In this document: in pieces, positions 34,824-46,415 of the stretch
Layout of the letters: every line of letters starts with the position of its first letter
Position numbering within the stretch: position 1 is the stretch's first letter
From: Catonia carolina
Lineage: Eukaryota; Arthropoda; Insecta; Hemiptera; Achilidae
Reading direction: 5' to 3'
DNA length: 64,000 bases
NCBI GenBank assembly: GCA_035578175.1
Contig: JAQMRL010000008.1
Span: forward strand, 62,756,541 to 62,820,540
Made by a program: the position numbers and the translations under genes
Notes under the pieces: model-generated
The model's database searches: none
What the model saw: only the letters and a program-made list of their open reading frames with translations
Told to the model about the DNA's origin: nothing

Positions 34824-35739
34824 CGAGGTGTGGCTATTAAATAACGAGACTGACGTTAAAAAATGTTATTTTTATTTTATACATAATCACTTATTGTCAC
34901 CTTCAATATACACTCCTTTTCTATCCCTACGACGCTCCATGCGAATTTCCATTGTTGGAAACAGTGCTGGAAGTCATCTTCTGTCGCTCCTTCAGGACAC
35001 GTGCCGCTTTCTCTTATACAGCTTCCACAGACTCAAATATCGTCCCTTTTTATGCAGATTTCACCTTAGGGAACAGGTAGAAGATAATAACATGTGATGA
35101 AACGTGGTTTTTTACTTACGATCCGGAAACGAAGCGCCAATCCATGCACGGGAAGAGCCGAACTTCACCGAGAGCCAAAAAAGCTCGAATGAGCAAGTCA
35201 AAATTTAAAGCAATGATGATTGTTTTTTTTTATATCCATAGGATTGTGTATCTTCAATGGGTTCCTGAAGGTCAACAATTACTCAATATTACTACCTTGA
35301 GGTACTTTCTAAATTATGTCAAAGAGTAAGGTAAAAACGCCCCAAAATGTGGAAGGACAAATCGTGGGTTCTCCACCAAGACCAGCTCATTCCGCGTTAT
35401 CTGTCAAGAGGTTCCTAGCCAAGTACAGCATCTCAGTGTTAGAACATCCACCTTATTCACCAGATCTTGCACCATGTGACTTCTACCTGTTCCCTAAGGT
35501 GAAATCTGCATTAAAAGGAACAAGATTTGAGTCTGTGGAAGCTATAAAAGAGAAAGCGGCACGTGTCCTAAAGGAGCTGACAGAAGATGACTTCCAGCAC
35601 TGTTTCCAACGATGGAAAATTCGCATGGAGCGTTTTAGGGATAGAGGAGTGTATATTGAAGGTGACAATAAGTGATTATGTATAAAATAAAATAAAATTT
35701 TTTACAACGTCAGTCTCGTTATTTAATAGCCACAGCTCT
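34824..35739 (+). mobile_element. Mariner derivative with two 3' ends, second type
   Basis: TA at 34822-34823 and 35740-35741 flank it. The left end CGAGGTGTGGCTATTAAATA and the following 259 bases are the inverted 3' end of the element. The right 259 bases (35481-35739) are the normal 3' end, slightly decayed at the tip. Between them lies the transposase from the first catalytic region onward on the plus strand. The junction near 35082 (end of the inverted arm, start of 'ATAATAACATGTGATGAAAC') differs from that of the copies at 5639 and 52225, so it arose separately. Confidence 0.85.
35084..35675 (+). pseudogene. Mariner transposase, broken catalytic part
   Basis: Reads ITCDETWFFTYDPETKRQSM (first catalytic Asp), AKKARMSKSKFKAMMIVFF, a frameshift after QWVPEG, then PAHSALSVKRFLAKYSI, PPYSPDLAPCDFYLFP (third Asp) and the intact C-terminus ending YIEGDNK. 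The second-Asp motif HQDNAPAH is damaged (only PAHS remains in frame). The N-terminal DNA-binding half is absent. Dead by frameshift and deletion. Confidence 0.85.
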
Positions 35740-35994
35740 TATACTATATAGCTTGATGTTGGTTCCAGAAAAAAGTGGATCGTGCCGGTAACGTCAATTC
35801 ATCTTCGAGTTCCTTCAAACAAATTCACTAAAATGGAATTATTACAGTGAATACTGAATAAAGTTGACACAGCAGATTTCTTTTAAATTATTTCAAATGA
35901 CTAGTGTTGCACAAGAATCATATTAGGTTTCCACATACCCTACCCTTGGAATTGAATTTACAACAGAAATAACTTATAAGTAGAACAAGATATA
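35740..35994 (+). repeat. 257-bp direct repeat, right copy
   Basis: Starts TATACTATATAGCTTGATG and ends TAGAACAAGATATA. See the left copy at 34567. Confidence 0.8.
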
Positions 35995-37080
35995 ATTTAA
36001 AAAGTGTGATTGATTTTTGCATTTTAAAACTAACTTTCAATAAAATTTATTTTCTTTAATTGATATTAAGATATTCTACTTTGTGTAAATAACTACTCTA
36101 CCTTAACTATTAGAAGTAGAACTAAAAGTAAACGACATTTATTCAATATAAGAAAACGTTTAGTTTAAAAAAGTTAAGTTTTGGCCTCCTGAAACTTTTC
36201 TAATTTATTTACAAACAGTATGTCAAATATTAATCAGTTATCTACATGAAACTAACAGTTTGCACTGATAGGTAGCAGGCCAACTCAAAATTTATAATTA
36301 TTCATAATTATATAACAAAAATTTATATATATTTATTTCTACGAACTAAAATAAGAAAAATCAGCAAATAAAATAAAAGAAAGAAGCTGAATTCTAAATA
36401 ATAGACTTGCAATATTATCTACATTCAACAGCATGCTGCTAATTTATGTATCCTCTACTTATGTTTATTAACATAAATGTATAATTACATTGTTAATAAA
36501 CATGTTAAAACATGCCCCATGCTTCAACTAGTAATGTTTATGTTATTTTATATACTTTTACGTTTGGGATCCTACCTCGTTTTCAAACCAGCTTCTTTCA
36601 GTTTTCATTACCTGAAATACACAATTGAAAATATGGTAATGATATATTTGGAGCAGTAAATAGATACATAATTTTTATATACCAAATAACATAATATCTC
36701 ACTACATATTTAAAAAATTCTATAACAATAATAATATTTCATGTAAATAAACCTTTAAAACTTGTTTCTCTAAGTTCAATCTCATTACCATAAAGAAAGA
36801 ATATTCTAGTACTACAATTTTTTTCTTAAAATTAATAGTGAGTTCTTAAAACATCTGTAGGCTTTTGTATTATGTTAACACTGGTTGGGTTTTAATGTTT
36901 ACCCAAAAAATTAAAAAATTCCAAGTAAATTTATAAACTCATTTTATGTATTATTTATGAAATTTTCTGTAAAATTCATTAATAATGAAAAGACATTTTA
37001 CGAATTTGACAATAAAAATTCATTTCATGAGACGACGCGTCTCTTGGCTAGTGGCAATTTTTGAAAAGGCTTACCTTTGC
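35995..37080. other. AT-rich sequence, nothing recognised
   Basis: No frame longer than about 60 codons and no repeat recognised. Confidence 0.45.
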
Positions 37081-37084
37081 CTTA

Positions 37085-37690
37085 TTGGTAAAACCATTAG
37101 GTAGTGATTTCTGTGTGCACTCTTTAAGGGGAATCGAATGACACTATTTTTATTTCCAAATCTTGACTTCCGGTTATGGGCCACTTCCGGTCGAATTCAG
37201 AACTTTAAACCCAATTTAAGCTCACTAAATTTTTGTGTAGATTACGAATCCGAAAACCGTTTGTTGCTATCTCTTGTAGTTTCTGACTTTGATATCTTAA
37301 CTTTCAATTTTGGGCCACTTTTTGTCGAAACCGTAAATTTAAACCTTATGAATTCTGTATTTACTCTTTAAGAGGAATAAAATTACACTATATTTGTTTC
37401 CAAATTCCGACTTTGATTTCTTGACTTCCGGTCGAAACAGGAACTTCAAACCCAACCTAAGCTTATTAACTTTTCGTGTAGATTACGAATCCGAAAACCG
37501 TTTATTGCTATCTCTTGTAGTTTCTGATTTTGATTGTTTGACTTTCGGTTCGGGCCACTTCCGGTCAAAACCGAAACTTCAAACCCAATTTAAGCCCACT
37601 AACTTTTTGTGTATATTACGAATCCGTAAACCGTTTTTTGCAATCTCTTGTAGTTTCTGACATCTGATGTGACAGGTGGACGGACAAAAC
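37085..37690 (+). repeat. Family C tandem array of about 120-135 bp hairpin monomers
   Basis: Four diverged units, each built on TTGACTTCCGG, GGGCCACTTCCGGTC, AAACC.GAACTTCAAACCC and ATTACGAATCCG. Starts of the TTGACTTCCGG motif fall near 37163, 37297, 37422 and 37540. Within a unit TTCCGGTTT and AAACCGGAA can pair. The array ends GTTTCTGACATCTG and GGACGGACAAAAC, as does the array at 40303. Confidence 0.75.
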
Positions 37691-37727
37691 AAAATGATAA
37701 ATGACCATTTTAAAATTATCCACAATA

Positions 37728-38493
37728 CAGTCGAACTTATATAAATTGAATCCTCAAGGGTGGGGAAAAATTGAGTTACAGAAATTTCTAGTTATGGAAA
37801 AATAACAGCAAAAATTACAAAAACAGAGCACTCCACAAAGGCTAACACAGTTGCCTACAGTATGTGAAAAGTGTAAGCTTATCATTATGATAACATTATG
37901 ATAACATTATGATTATTATTATGATTATATGATTATTACAGATGTATTACACATCTGTAATATTTCGTAATACAGTAGCTACTGCACGTAGCATCAGGCT
38001 ACAGTTTTAAGTACTGTACGTATTGTACACAGTATTCCAAAATTACGCTATTTTAAGTACGTAGTCCATGCTGAATACGGTACATTGTCCTGACAGACTA
38101 TGGTTCTATTGTACTGTGGTCCACCAAAGATTTGTCGATTCAAAGAAATCAAAGAAATTTATTGTTTTGTTTTTTCCTCGTAGGTCCATGCAAAGGCAAC
38201 CAGGTGACTTTGTGGGTCTGTACGCTTTTATGGTCAACCATTCCGCTTATCTGGTTGTTTCCTCTTATAATAAAAGAAGCAGCACTTTTCCTACATTTTT
38301 CAAAATACCAAAAACGCTATTTTGAGAACTATGTACATATTTTTGTCAAAAGAACCGAAATAAGTAGTTCGCCTAAGATAAATGTCGTAATTCAAGTTAT
38401 AGATAAATTTTTACGTGGTCAATTCATGGAAGGTTGACGGGAAATGAAATCCAATTCGTGATATAGAAAATTCGAGTTGTAGAAGTTCGACTG
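37728..38493. mobile_element. Pogo/Tigger-like non-autonomous transposon
   Basis: TA at 37726-37727 and 38494-38495 flank ends CAGTCGAACTTATATAAATT and (right, reversed) CAGTCGAACTTCTACAACTC. The subterminal parts have the look of pogo/Tigger ends. The 766-bp interior has frames of 85 and 101 codons that overlap and show no transposase motif. It also holds an 11-bp hairpin at about 37935-37961 (ATTACAGATGT with its complement). Confidence 0.65.
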
Positions 38494-38495
38494 TA

Positions 38496-39858
38496 TTAAC
38501 TATTATAAAACAATTATGTTAAAATTTTCCTACGCGTAGGTGCCAACTAAAGACTGGAGATTTCTCTCTCAACTGTCTTTTAGCATCTACTTTAAAGCAA
38601 GCAGAATTCATGGTGTTAATTTTCTTTAGTTAGTTGTTCTATAAACTAGGAATTAGTTAGTAATTAGCCAGGAAATTCACACATTCAAGATTTTTTTTAA
38701 AGTTGCCAAGTTGTAGCTACCCATCCCTTGCTAGATTTTCATTCAACGCGATAAGGAGTAGGTCTGCTGCTGAATATTTGGTTTTAAATTGTTCATCACT
38801 AGCTGGTAATAAAGCAACATGCTTAGGCAAAATGTTAGGCACATACAAGTATACATAAAATATATATACTTATATATGCTAATATATTACAAGTGTACAT
38901 AAAATAGCAGTTCGTATGTATATAAATACATTTAGGATTATGATTGACTTGAGTTGTAAAAATTAGGCTATTTCATCCAGAAGCTTAAATGATTTCCATC
39001 TCTGGTTGTTACAAAATAATCAAACGAGTAATAATTTATTAATAAATCTATTTAATTAAAGATTAAACGAAATTCAAGAAGCTTCTTTGTTTAGGCTACA
39101 GGTGAATAAATCTTAATTGAGTTAGAAAATTACAACATGATTTGTTCCTTGGATTAGTCTTTGAACAACGGAGGGATCTAAAGGGGTAAAAAAAAAATAT
39201 ATAACAAGAAAATGTGTTCAGTTGAAGTGAATAAAGGGAAGGGTTAACGTAAAGTACAGAAGAGTTATAGGCATCACAAGGATGCGGCAAAAGGAAAATG
39301 TGAAAAAGAAGATGGATAAAGGCGAAGAACTTTAGTTTCTTCCCAGTTTAATGAATTGGGAAATTATTCATAAGTCCTCTTTTCTTGAAACTCTACCCCC
39401 TCCATCTTTTCTTGCTAATCACATTACACGTTGGATTCATTAACTCAGACATCTTGCTTAGCCCTGTCACTTGTCCGACATTAATATTCCCTGAAATATT
39501 GCTTAAAACTCTTATTTTCTCTCTATTTTTAACATCTCTTCCTCTTTGTCTCACTCATTAACTACTACAGTCAATCTTTCTATATACATTATGCAAAGTT
39601 CGTCTTTCTTTTAAGAACATTTTTAACAAAATACAATAAGGAAATGATTTCTAAAAGCTAACAGATTTGGCACTTCCGTAATTAATGAAATTATCGTGCA
39701 ATATCAAATTGTAAGTTAACACTGAACAATAATAGTATTTTTGAAAAAACCCTACATATGGCGGTTTAGAAATAATTTTTTTTACTTTATAACAAGAAAT
39801 ACAGATTTTAGGTTTAATTTTCGTCTTAAAATTATACTGTAATTCAATTTTTTTTAAA
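38496..39858. other. AT-rich sequence, nothing recognised
   Basis: TAGGCTA at 38964 and 39092. Minus-strand frame 39096-39290 has no domain. Confidence 0.45.
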
Positions 39859-40300
39859 TTCTCTTGCTCTATCTGAATATAATGGAGAATGAAAAAGTAT
39901 TGTTTTCATGTAAATTTTTCGAAATCGAGTTTTCACCGAAAATACACGTTTTCAGGCCCTGAACCCAAAAATCTCTTTTATTGAATGGTCTGTGTGTGTA
40001 TATGTGTAAAATAATACATCTCAAGAACGAATTTTAAGTTCAAGTATGAATTTGAAACCTATAACTTACTTTAAGTACCACAAGGGATCCGATTCAGACA
40101 TTTCATCAAAATCGATCAGCCGAAAGTAATAGTGTGATTTTTGCAAAAAATAATATACATTCAAATTTTTTTAAAAATCGCTTCCTACAAAAAATTTTTA
40201 TGCTGTACAATATAGGATGAGCTGCATGTCCGCTGAAATTCTTGGGGCTGTGCACTTGCGGGGAAACAGGTTTTTTTAAATATTGCGGCCTAATTATATT
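39859..40300 (+). repeat. Family B repeat, 5' part
   Basis: Starts TCTCTTGCTCTATCTGAATA, with a short GT tract at about 39990-40007, and stops before the first internal block. Array C follows directly. Confidence 0.75.
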
Positions 40301-40302
40301 TA

Positions 40303-40800
40303 TAACAATGATTTTTGTATCTACTCTTTAGAAGGAATCAAATTAAACTGTTTACGTTTTCAAATTCCGACTTTGATTTCTTGACATCCAGTTTTGGGCC
40401 ACTTTTGGTTGAAACCGGAACTTCAAACCCAATGGTTTCTGTAGGCTATCTAATCTTTAAGTGGAATCGAACAACACTCATTTTTTTTTAAATTCCGACT
40501 TTGATTTCTTGACTTCCGGTTTTGGGCCACTTTCGATCAAAACCGGAATTTCAGACTCAATTCAGGTCTACTAACTTTTTGTGTAGATCACGAATCTGAA
40601 ATCCGTTTATTGCTATCTCTTTGTTTCTGACTGATTTTTTGACTTCCGGGTTAGAGCCACTTTCGATCGAATTCGGAACTTCAGACCCAATTTAGACCCA
40701 CTAAGTTAATGAGTAGATTATGTATCCGAAAATCATTTGTTGCTATCTCTTGTAGTTTCTGACATCTGGGTGTGACGGACGGACAAACAAAATAATAGAT
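40303..40800 (+). repeat. Family C tandem array, second locus
   Basis: Three units with TTGACTTCCGG-type starts near 40380, 40508 and 40638, ending GTTTCTGACATCTGGGTGTG and GGACGGACAAAC. One unit has GGCTA inserted after TA at 40442-40448, absent from its neighbours. Confidence 0.75.
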
Positions 40801-41047
40801 AACAATTTGATAAATTGCCACCAACAAGAGTTAACCCATTATTTTATCCGAAGAAGAACGGAAAATCCATTCAGATAGAATAAACTACTAGGTAAATAGT
40901 AAACAGCGAAATGGTAATTTTAATTAACAATAATTAACAAACCAATTTTTCGTGTATAAGCTGAATAATCGTGGAAAGAGAATATTAATATTAATTTTGT
41001 TTAATATTAATGGTATTTATTATTATTATTATATAGCATTAATATTA

Positions 41048-43689
41048 TTATGGTACGGCCATACTAGTCAAATCCTCAATCACACACAATGTTTTAACAC
41101 CTTTTTCCACTCCTCATGTCCAAGCGACCCTGATAAATTTGCAATGCAAGAGCATAAATTTTACCATAGGATCAGTGTATTGTCCTCCTAGACACATCAT
41201 AAATTCCCAAATGTTTAGAGATTTCTTTAATAGTCTAGGTAATCGGTTTCTTATTGGAGGAGACTGGAACGGTAAGCACATACAGTGGGGATCCCGTGTA
41301 TGTTCTCCCAGGGGCAGAAATTTACTAAAAGCTATAACAGAAAATCATCTACATTATATTTCTCCAGATAGTCCAACATACTGGCCCTCCGCACGTACCA
41401 AATTACCAGACCTCCTTGACTTTTTTGTTTGTAAGAATCTATCACACCTTCCTATTGAAATAACCACAGTAAATTACCTCTCATCAGATCATTCCCCCAT
41501 ACTTTTAACGGTTTCAGACCAACCAGTCTCTACAGAACGCAGACCGAGTCTTACTACCGGGCCTATGGATTGGGATCTCTTCCAGTTCAATTTAGAACAC
41601 GCCTTAGATATCCCATTATCAATTAAAACGGACACGGAGGTAGATGATGCTGTTGATTTATTTACTACCTCTGTTCAACAGTGTGCATGGAAGGCATCAC
41701 TGCCTTACCGTCCAAATGTCCCAGACGCCCCTCACTATCCCACCCATATCAGAGAACTTATTCGTGAAAAACGCCGCGCCCGTAACACTTGGCAGAGAAC
41801 TCGCCTACCATCTGATAAACGTCGCTTAAACCGGCTGACAAACGAGCTGAAACAGCAAATTCAAACACATAACACCCGCTTATACGAAAATTATACTGGA
41901 ACTCTGAACGAGAAGGATGGTAGTCTCTGGCGTAGCACAAAACGCCTACTACGGCATCACACGACATCGATGCCCCTTAGGATGGGTGACGGACCCTGGC
42001 TAATAACTGACGACGACAAAGCTGAATGCTTTGGTAGACATCTTTCTGAAACATTCACTCCCCATAATGACATCCAATCTGTACATCACCAACGCGTTAC
42101 TCAGTCACTAGATGAACCGCTTCAATTATCCCTTCCGCCGAAATACTTTCACCCCTCCGAAGTAAAATCTGAAATTTCGAGATTACCACGTAAGAAGACA
42201 CCGGGATATGATTTAATAACAGCTGAAATACTTAAACGTTTACCGCGGAAAGCGCTCGTTCTCCTTACTACAATCTTCAATAGTATATTGCGCACGACAC
42301 ATTTCCCCACTCAGTGGAAGTATGCAGAAATAGTAATGATACAAAAACCGAACAAACCTTTTCATTTACCTTCCTCCTACCGACCAATAAGCCTCCTCTC
42401 AGTACCTTCGAAAATTTTCGAAAAACTCCTTTACAAGCGCATTCTTCCGCTGGTTCATGATACACTACCTCCACATCAATTCGGATTCCGCACTCAACAC
42501 TCCACCACACAACAACTGCACAGGGTGACTGATTACATAGCTTCGTCTATGGAACAAAAGATGTATGTGTCCGCAGGTTTCCTGGATGTCGCTCAAGCTT
42601 TTGACAGAGTTTGGCATACAGGTCTCTTACACAAACTGAAAGAAATACTACCATCTACCTACTATCTTATCATAATTTCTTTCCTATCTGACAGATTCTT
42701 TAGAATTCGTTTAGGATCGTCTTACTCAAATTTCTTTCTTGTCTTAGCCGGCGTGCCTCAGGGCTCAATTTTAGCACCACTTCTCTATTCTGTATACACT
42801 TCAGACCTACCTATCCTACCCCAGACCCTCACTGCTACCTACGCTGACGACACTGCGATATTAGCCCGAGACCAAAACTCTATACACGCTTCACTAACAC
42901 TCCAACATCATCTCAATCTTATACACGAATGGTGTAAAACATGGAAAATAAAACTTAATACGACAAAATCCCTTCACGTAACTTTCACACTCCGTCATGG
43001 TGATTGCCCACCAGTATACATAGACAATGAACCTCTCACAAAGACAGATACGGTCAAGTATCTCGGTCTGACTTTCGATAAACGACTAACTTGGAGCACA
43101 CATATCAAACGGAAACGTTTATTACTGAATTCCCGACTTAAACTTCTATATTCCCTACTTCACAAACGATCAAAATTACCAATGGCACAAAAATTACGCA
43201 TATATTGTTCTCTTTTGAAACCTATTTGGACCTACGGATCCCAAATTTACGGTTCAACCAAACCCTCTAATTTGCAACGAATTCAAGCATTCCAGTCAAA
43301 AACATTACGCCTTATAGCAAATGCACCTCTTTACGTTAGCAACAAAACCTTACATACAGATTTGAAAACACCACTTGTACAAAATTCCATTGAATACCTA
43401 TACAAACGCTTTCACGACAAGTCACACGAACACGAGAACCCCCTGGTGCGTTCACTTTCCTCCGTCCATTTACCTGATAATCCCCCTAGACGCCTTAAAA
43501 GACGCTGGAGTAGAGACCTGCTAATTTGATATACAAATTTCATTCTTGGGGAGGCACCAATGGGGGCCCTACCCCTCTCATGCCTATCATGTCATTTACA
43601 TTATTATCATAATCATCACATTTGCTTGTTGTAACGTTTTACAGTTGTAAATAAAGAATTAAAGAGAAAAAAAAAAAAAAAAAAAAAAA
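41048..43689 (+). mobile_element. Jockey-clade retrotransposon, 5'-truncated, intact ORF2 remainder
   Basis: ORF2 starts inside the endonuclease, runs without a stop to 43529, and is followed by a 3' untranslated region of about 140 bases, AATAAA at about 43650 and a poly(A) of about 23. The intact frame and clean poly(A) suggest a young insertion. ORF1, the promoter and the start of the endonuclease are missing. I found no clear target duplication. Confidence 0.88.
41052..43529 (+). CDS. Jockey ORF2: endonuclease (partial) and reverse transcriptase
   Basis: About 825 codons. The frame enters at GTAILVKSSITHNV, already inside the apurinic-type endonuclease, so no native start exists. Endonuclease motifs: GSVYCPPR, FLIGGDWN, DLLDFFV and LSSDHSPI (catalytic Asp-His). 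A linker rich in R and K follows. RT motifs: KKTPGYDLITAEIL, YRPISLLSV, FLDVAQAFDRVWH (catalytic Asp), AGVPQGSILAPLLY, TYADDTAIL (catalytic YADD) and YLGLTFDKRLTW. It ends PPRRLKRRWSRDLLI. Length and order fit jockey/BS-type ORF2, which lacks RNase H. It would nick DNA and copy its own mRNA into the genome. A TTG near 41139 is only an internal codon. Confidence 0.9.
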   Translation, partial: GTAILVKSSITHNVLTPFSTPHVQATLINLQCKSINFTIGSVYCPPRHIINSQMFRDFFNSLGNRFLIGGDWNGKHIQWGSRVCSPRGRNLLKAITENHLHYISPDSPTYWPSARTKLPDLLDFFVCKNLSHLPIEITTVNYLSSDHSPILLTVSDQPVSTERRPSLTTGPMDWDLFQFNLEHALDIPLSIKTDTEVDDAVDLFTTSVQQCAWKASLPYRPNVPDAPHYPTHIRELIREKRRARNTWQRTRLPSDKRRLNRLTNELKQQIQTHNTRLYENYTGTLNEKDGSLWRSTKRLLRHHTTSMPLRMGDGPWLITDDDKAECFGRHLSETFTPHNDIQSVHHQRVTQSLDEPLQLSLPPKYFHPSEVKSEISRLPRKKTPGYDLITAEILKRLPRKALVLLTTIFNSILRTTHFPTQWKYAEIVMIQKPNKPFHLPSSYRPISLLSVPSKIFEKLLYKRILPLVHDTLPPHQFGFRTQHSTTQQLHRVTDYIASSMEQKMYVSAGFLDVAQAFDRVWHTGLLHKLKEILPSTYYLIIISFLSDRFFRIRLGSSYSNFFLVLAGVPQGSILAPLLYSVYTSDLPILPQTLTATYADDTAILARDQNSIHASLTLQHHLNLIHEWCKTWKIKLNTTKSLHVTFTLRHGDCPPVYIDNEPLTKTDTVKYLGLTFDKRLTWSTHIKRKRLLLNSRLKLLYSLLHKRSKLPMAQKLRIYCSLLKPIWTYGSQIYGSTKPSNLQRIQAFQSKTLRLIANAPLYVSNKTLHTDLKTPLVQNSIEYLYKRFHDKSHEHENPLVRSLSSVHLPDNPPRRLKRRWSRDLLI

Positions 43690-45780
43690 TTTTTTATTCT
43701 ATAGGCTGTATTTCAATGTGAAGTCATAATTTTGTAATACTGTAATAAATATTTTTTTCTTTTTAGTAGTAGTTTAAAATTCCCGGTATTTATTTAAATT
43801 CAAGATAGGTTACAGTTTAACTTCGTTACTTGAAATCAGATTTAAAGAAAAGTTAGATAGGCGGAAAAATGCTAAATCTTTTCTGAAGTGAATTTTCTTA
43901 CGGTTTTCTTTTTATAGTGGTGTGATACAGTTCTTGTTTACGATGTTTGAGTGCAAAACAGCCTACTTTTTAAATTGTATTCCGTGTCGTTATGTTAGTA
44001 TATTCTTCGCAACTTTGTTGTCGCATTTGAGACAAACTTAAAGGGTGCTGAACCCCTATATATATATATAAAACTCTCCCCATCACCATTTTTAAGAAGA
44101 GAGGTTATTTTATATAGAGAATCGGATAGATAAAGGGTAAGTAGAGGTGATACGCGCAGTGCTGCCACCTGCAATATTCCCATGAAGACGAAACTGAACA
44201 ACACCAAACTCTGCCCAGTCAATAAAACTCATACGCACGCGGCACCCTTGACCGGCAACATGGCTGAACGGTCGTAACTCATTCTACTACACGCTTTGTC
44301 TTGATACCACAAAAATATTTATTTTGGTTACTATCGTTAACGACGTATACACAACAATCAAAAATAAGATACTTAAATTAATCCGATATTTAAATCAGAT
44401 CGAATTACTTAAATCACCATAATTATAATTCTTGCAAATTTATATAAATAATTATTACAACTGATTTCAGTATTAAATAGTCGATTTTTGATTTTAGATC
44501 ATATATTTTTGATGAAATTATACCTAAAATTTAATGGTTCCAATTCACGCTCATTCTCGTATTACTACTACACTCACACATAAATTAAAAACTACAAAAT
44601 TAGTACAAGGATTTTTGTGGGATAATTACACCTAATTATTTACTCAATTACTAACCGTGATTCCTAAAATCATGCCTGCCAAATGTTGTTGTATCAAATA
44701 TTATCAGATCGATATTTGATTATTAATCAATATCGAGTTTATCTGTACCGTTTGGAAACCGAACAAATGAACAACACAGGAAATTTATAATATAATTTGA
44801 AACCTATCTTTTTTATGCCAATAATGAAAATTTGTGAACAGTATTTTTAAATACAAAGATGCGCCTTAAAAAAAAGTTTCCAGAGTAAATTCTTAAAAAT
44901 CGTTGTCACTAAAAACCGAAAAATCTGAAAACGACACCGAGAACCCCGAGTTACGTCACAAAAAAAATTACACGATGGCTTACGTGTTCCTTACATAAAA
45001 AATTGTACCGGAAGTTCAGAGACAGACTTCAAAATAATAATAATCCATTAGACACATTCAGTGCTAGAGACTCGCCTAGCGGGTCATGGGTAGGTGTTAC
45101 CGCCAGGCTGCCGTCTCACCTACCGGGTTCTGTTTTGTTATTATTTTACGTGATTCCGGAGGGACACCGCCTGTCGGATATCAGTTTGTTGCTATTATAA
45201 AGCCCTCAGAAAGGGGTTTTCTTTGTAACAGTGCAGTTTGTTTTTGAATTTTCGTCATACAATCTTCTACCCTTGTATAGTATACTCTTTTAGTATTTTT
45301 AACGGGTTTTAAGGGTACAGTTGAAGTGGTGAATTTAGTATCTTTGCAGGTATCTACTCAAAATAGCTTTCACTTTTAGATTTACTTTAAAAGTATACTA
45401 TTTGTAGTTTAAAATTATAAAATAAATTACGCGTCAATCGTAACGGTAAATGGAAATATTCAAACAAGAAATGCATTTATTATAACAGGCGAAAATAAAC
45501 ATAAAAAACAATGAATTGCTTACTTTTATGTTATTAGTAAACATAAATCCATGTACAGGTTGCAAATAAAATAAATTTATAAAAACATAAGTAACATAAG
45601 TTGTAGGCCCTACATAAAGTAAGCGGAGAACACGCTGCACGAGTAATCAGCCCAAAGGGAGAGATACTCATAATTGCAAAATTAAATAAAATGAGTAAAA
45701 ATAGCCGCATTCATCTTCGTCATTAGTGATTATTCAGGGATATGGAACGTTGGGTTTGAACGTGTAATTATCTCCAGACT
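43690..45780. other. Sequence without recognised gene
   Basis: AT-rich apart from a patch at 45050-45200, where a 65-codon frame (45003-45200) ends in a run of leucines and shows no known domain. A 265-base interval from TATAGGCTGTATTTC (43702) to AAAACAGCCTA (43967) has weakly matching inverted ends. Confidence 0.4.
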
Positions 45781-45784
45781 GTAG

Positions 45785-45858
45785 TTGAGAATCGAACCCA
45801 GAACTCTCTCTTTGTAGTCCAGCAAGGTGACTACTACGCCACAAAGGCGGTCAGCGTT
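45785..45858 (-). mobile_element. tRNA-derived SINE head, family unknown
   Basis: The reverse complement has TGGCGTAGTAGTCACC (A-box region) and GGGTTCGATTCTC (B box) at tRNA-like spacing. There is no clean cloverleaf, so it is read as a SINE head and not a tRNA gene. Confidence 0.45.
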
Positions 45859-45989
45859 TTTGTTTATTATTAGTTAATTTGAAAAAAAAGCTTGTGAACT
45901 TATAACAGTAGTAATAAGAATTTCAAATTCTTGCTAATTTAATAAATAACTATTTTATTAGAAAATGAGTGTGGGAGTGCGGGATGAGT

Positions 45990-46335
45990 GTTTGAACCTC
46001 TAGAGATTTTACTAAGTAAAACGAGGAGTGATGTGGTTTACCATTGCCTTTCTCACTGAGTAGAAAAGTATGCTTATCAGCATACCAGGCCCTCCGAAAA
46101 ACATCTAATTTCCATCATGCAAATGACACTTTCACTTCATTCACCACAGAATTTGGCTGTTTAATGAAATTCATACTCTCAGAGGAGATAACTCTGACTA
46201 GTATCTTTTACACTCTACCTCGTTTGTTGTTAAATGATTCAATTGGTCAATGTAATAAATAACACAACTGTTTTTGTAGTCCTGGAACTAGCAGATTAAG
46301 TGAAAATAATTTTACACTCCACCTGCCTTAGAAGC
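45990..46335 (-). mobile_element. Family A SINE, tail missing
   Basis: From TTTGAACCTCTAGAGATTTT (reversed 3' part) to ACACTCCACCTGCC at the 5' end. Confidence 0.75.
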
Positions 46336-46415
46336 AAATTTATTTTCCTTTTAAAAGATAAATTGCTTTAAAATAAAATGTTTGGATTTATAAATTTACA
46401 ACATACGAATTTTGT

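Noticed and set aside
37138..37660. Two plus-strand frames of 77 and 88 codons
   Set aside because: They are translations of the tandem array; their similarity to each other reflects the DNA repeat.
41139..41141. TTG as start of the jockey ORF2
   Set aside because: The frame and the endonuclease homology continue upstream to about 41052; the element is 5'-truncated and has no native start.
43702..43967. Small transposon with TAGGCTGT ends
   Set aside because: Only about ten bases match between the ends and no target duplication is visible.
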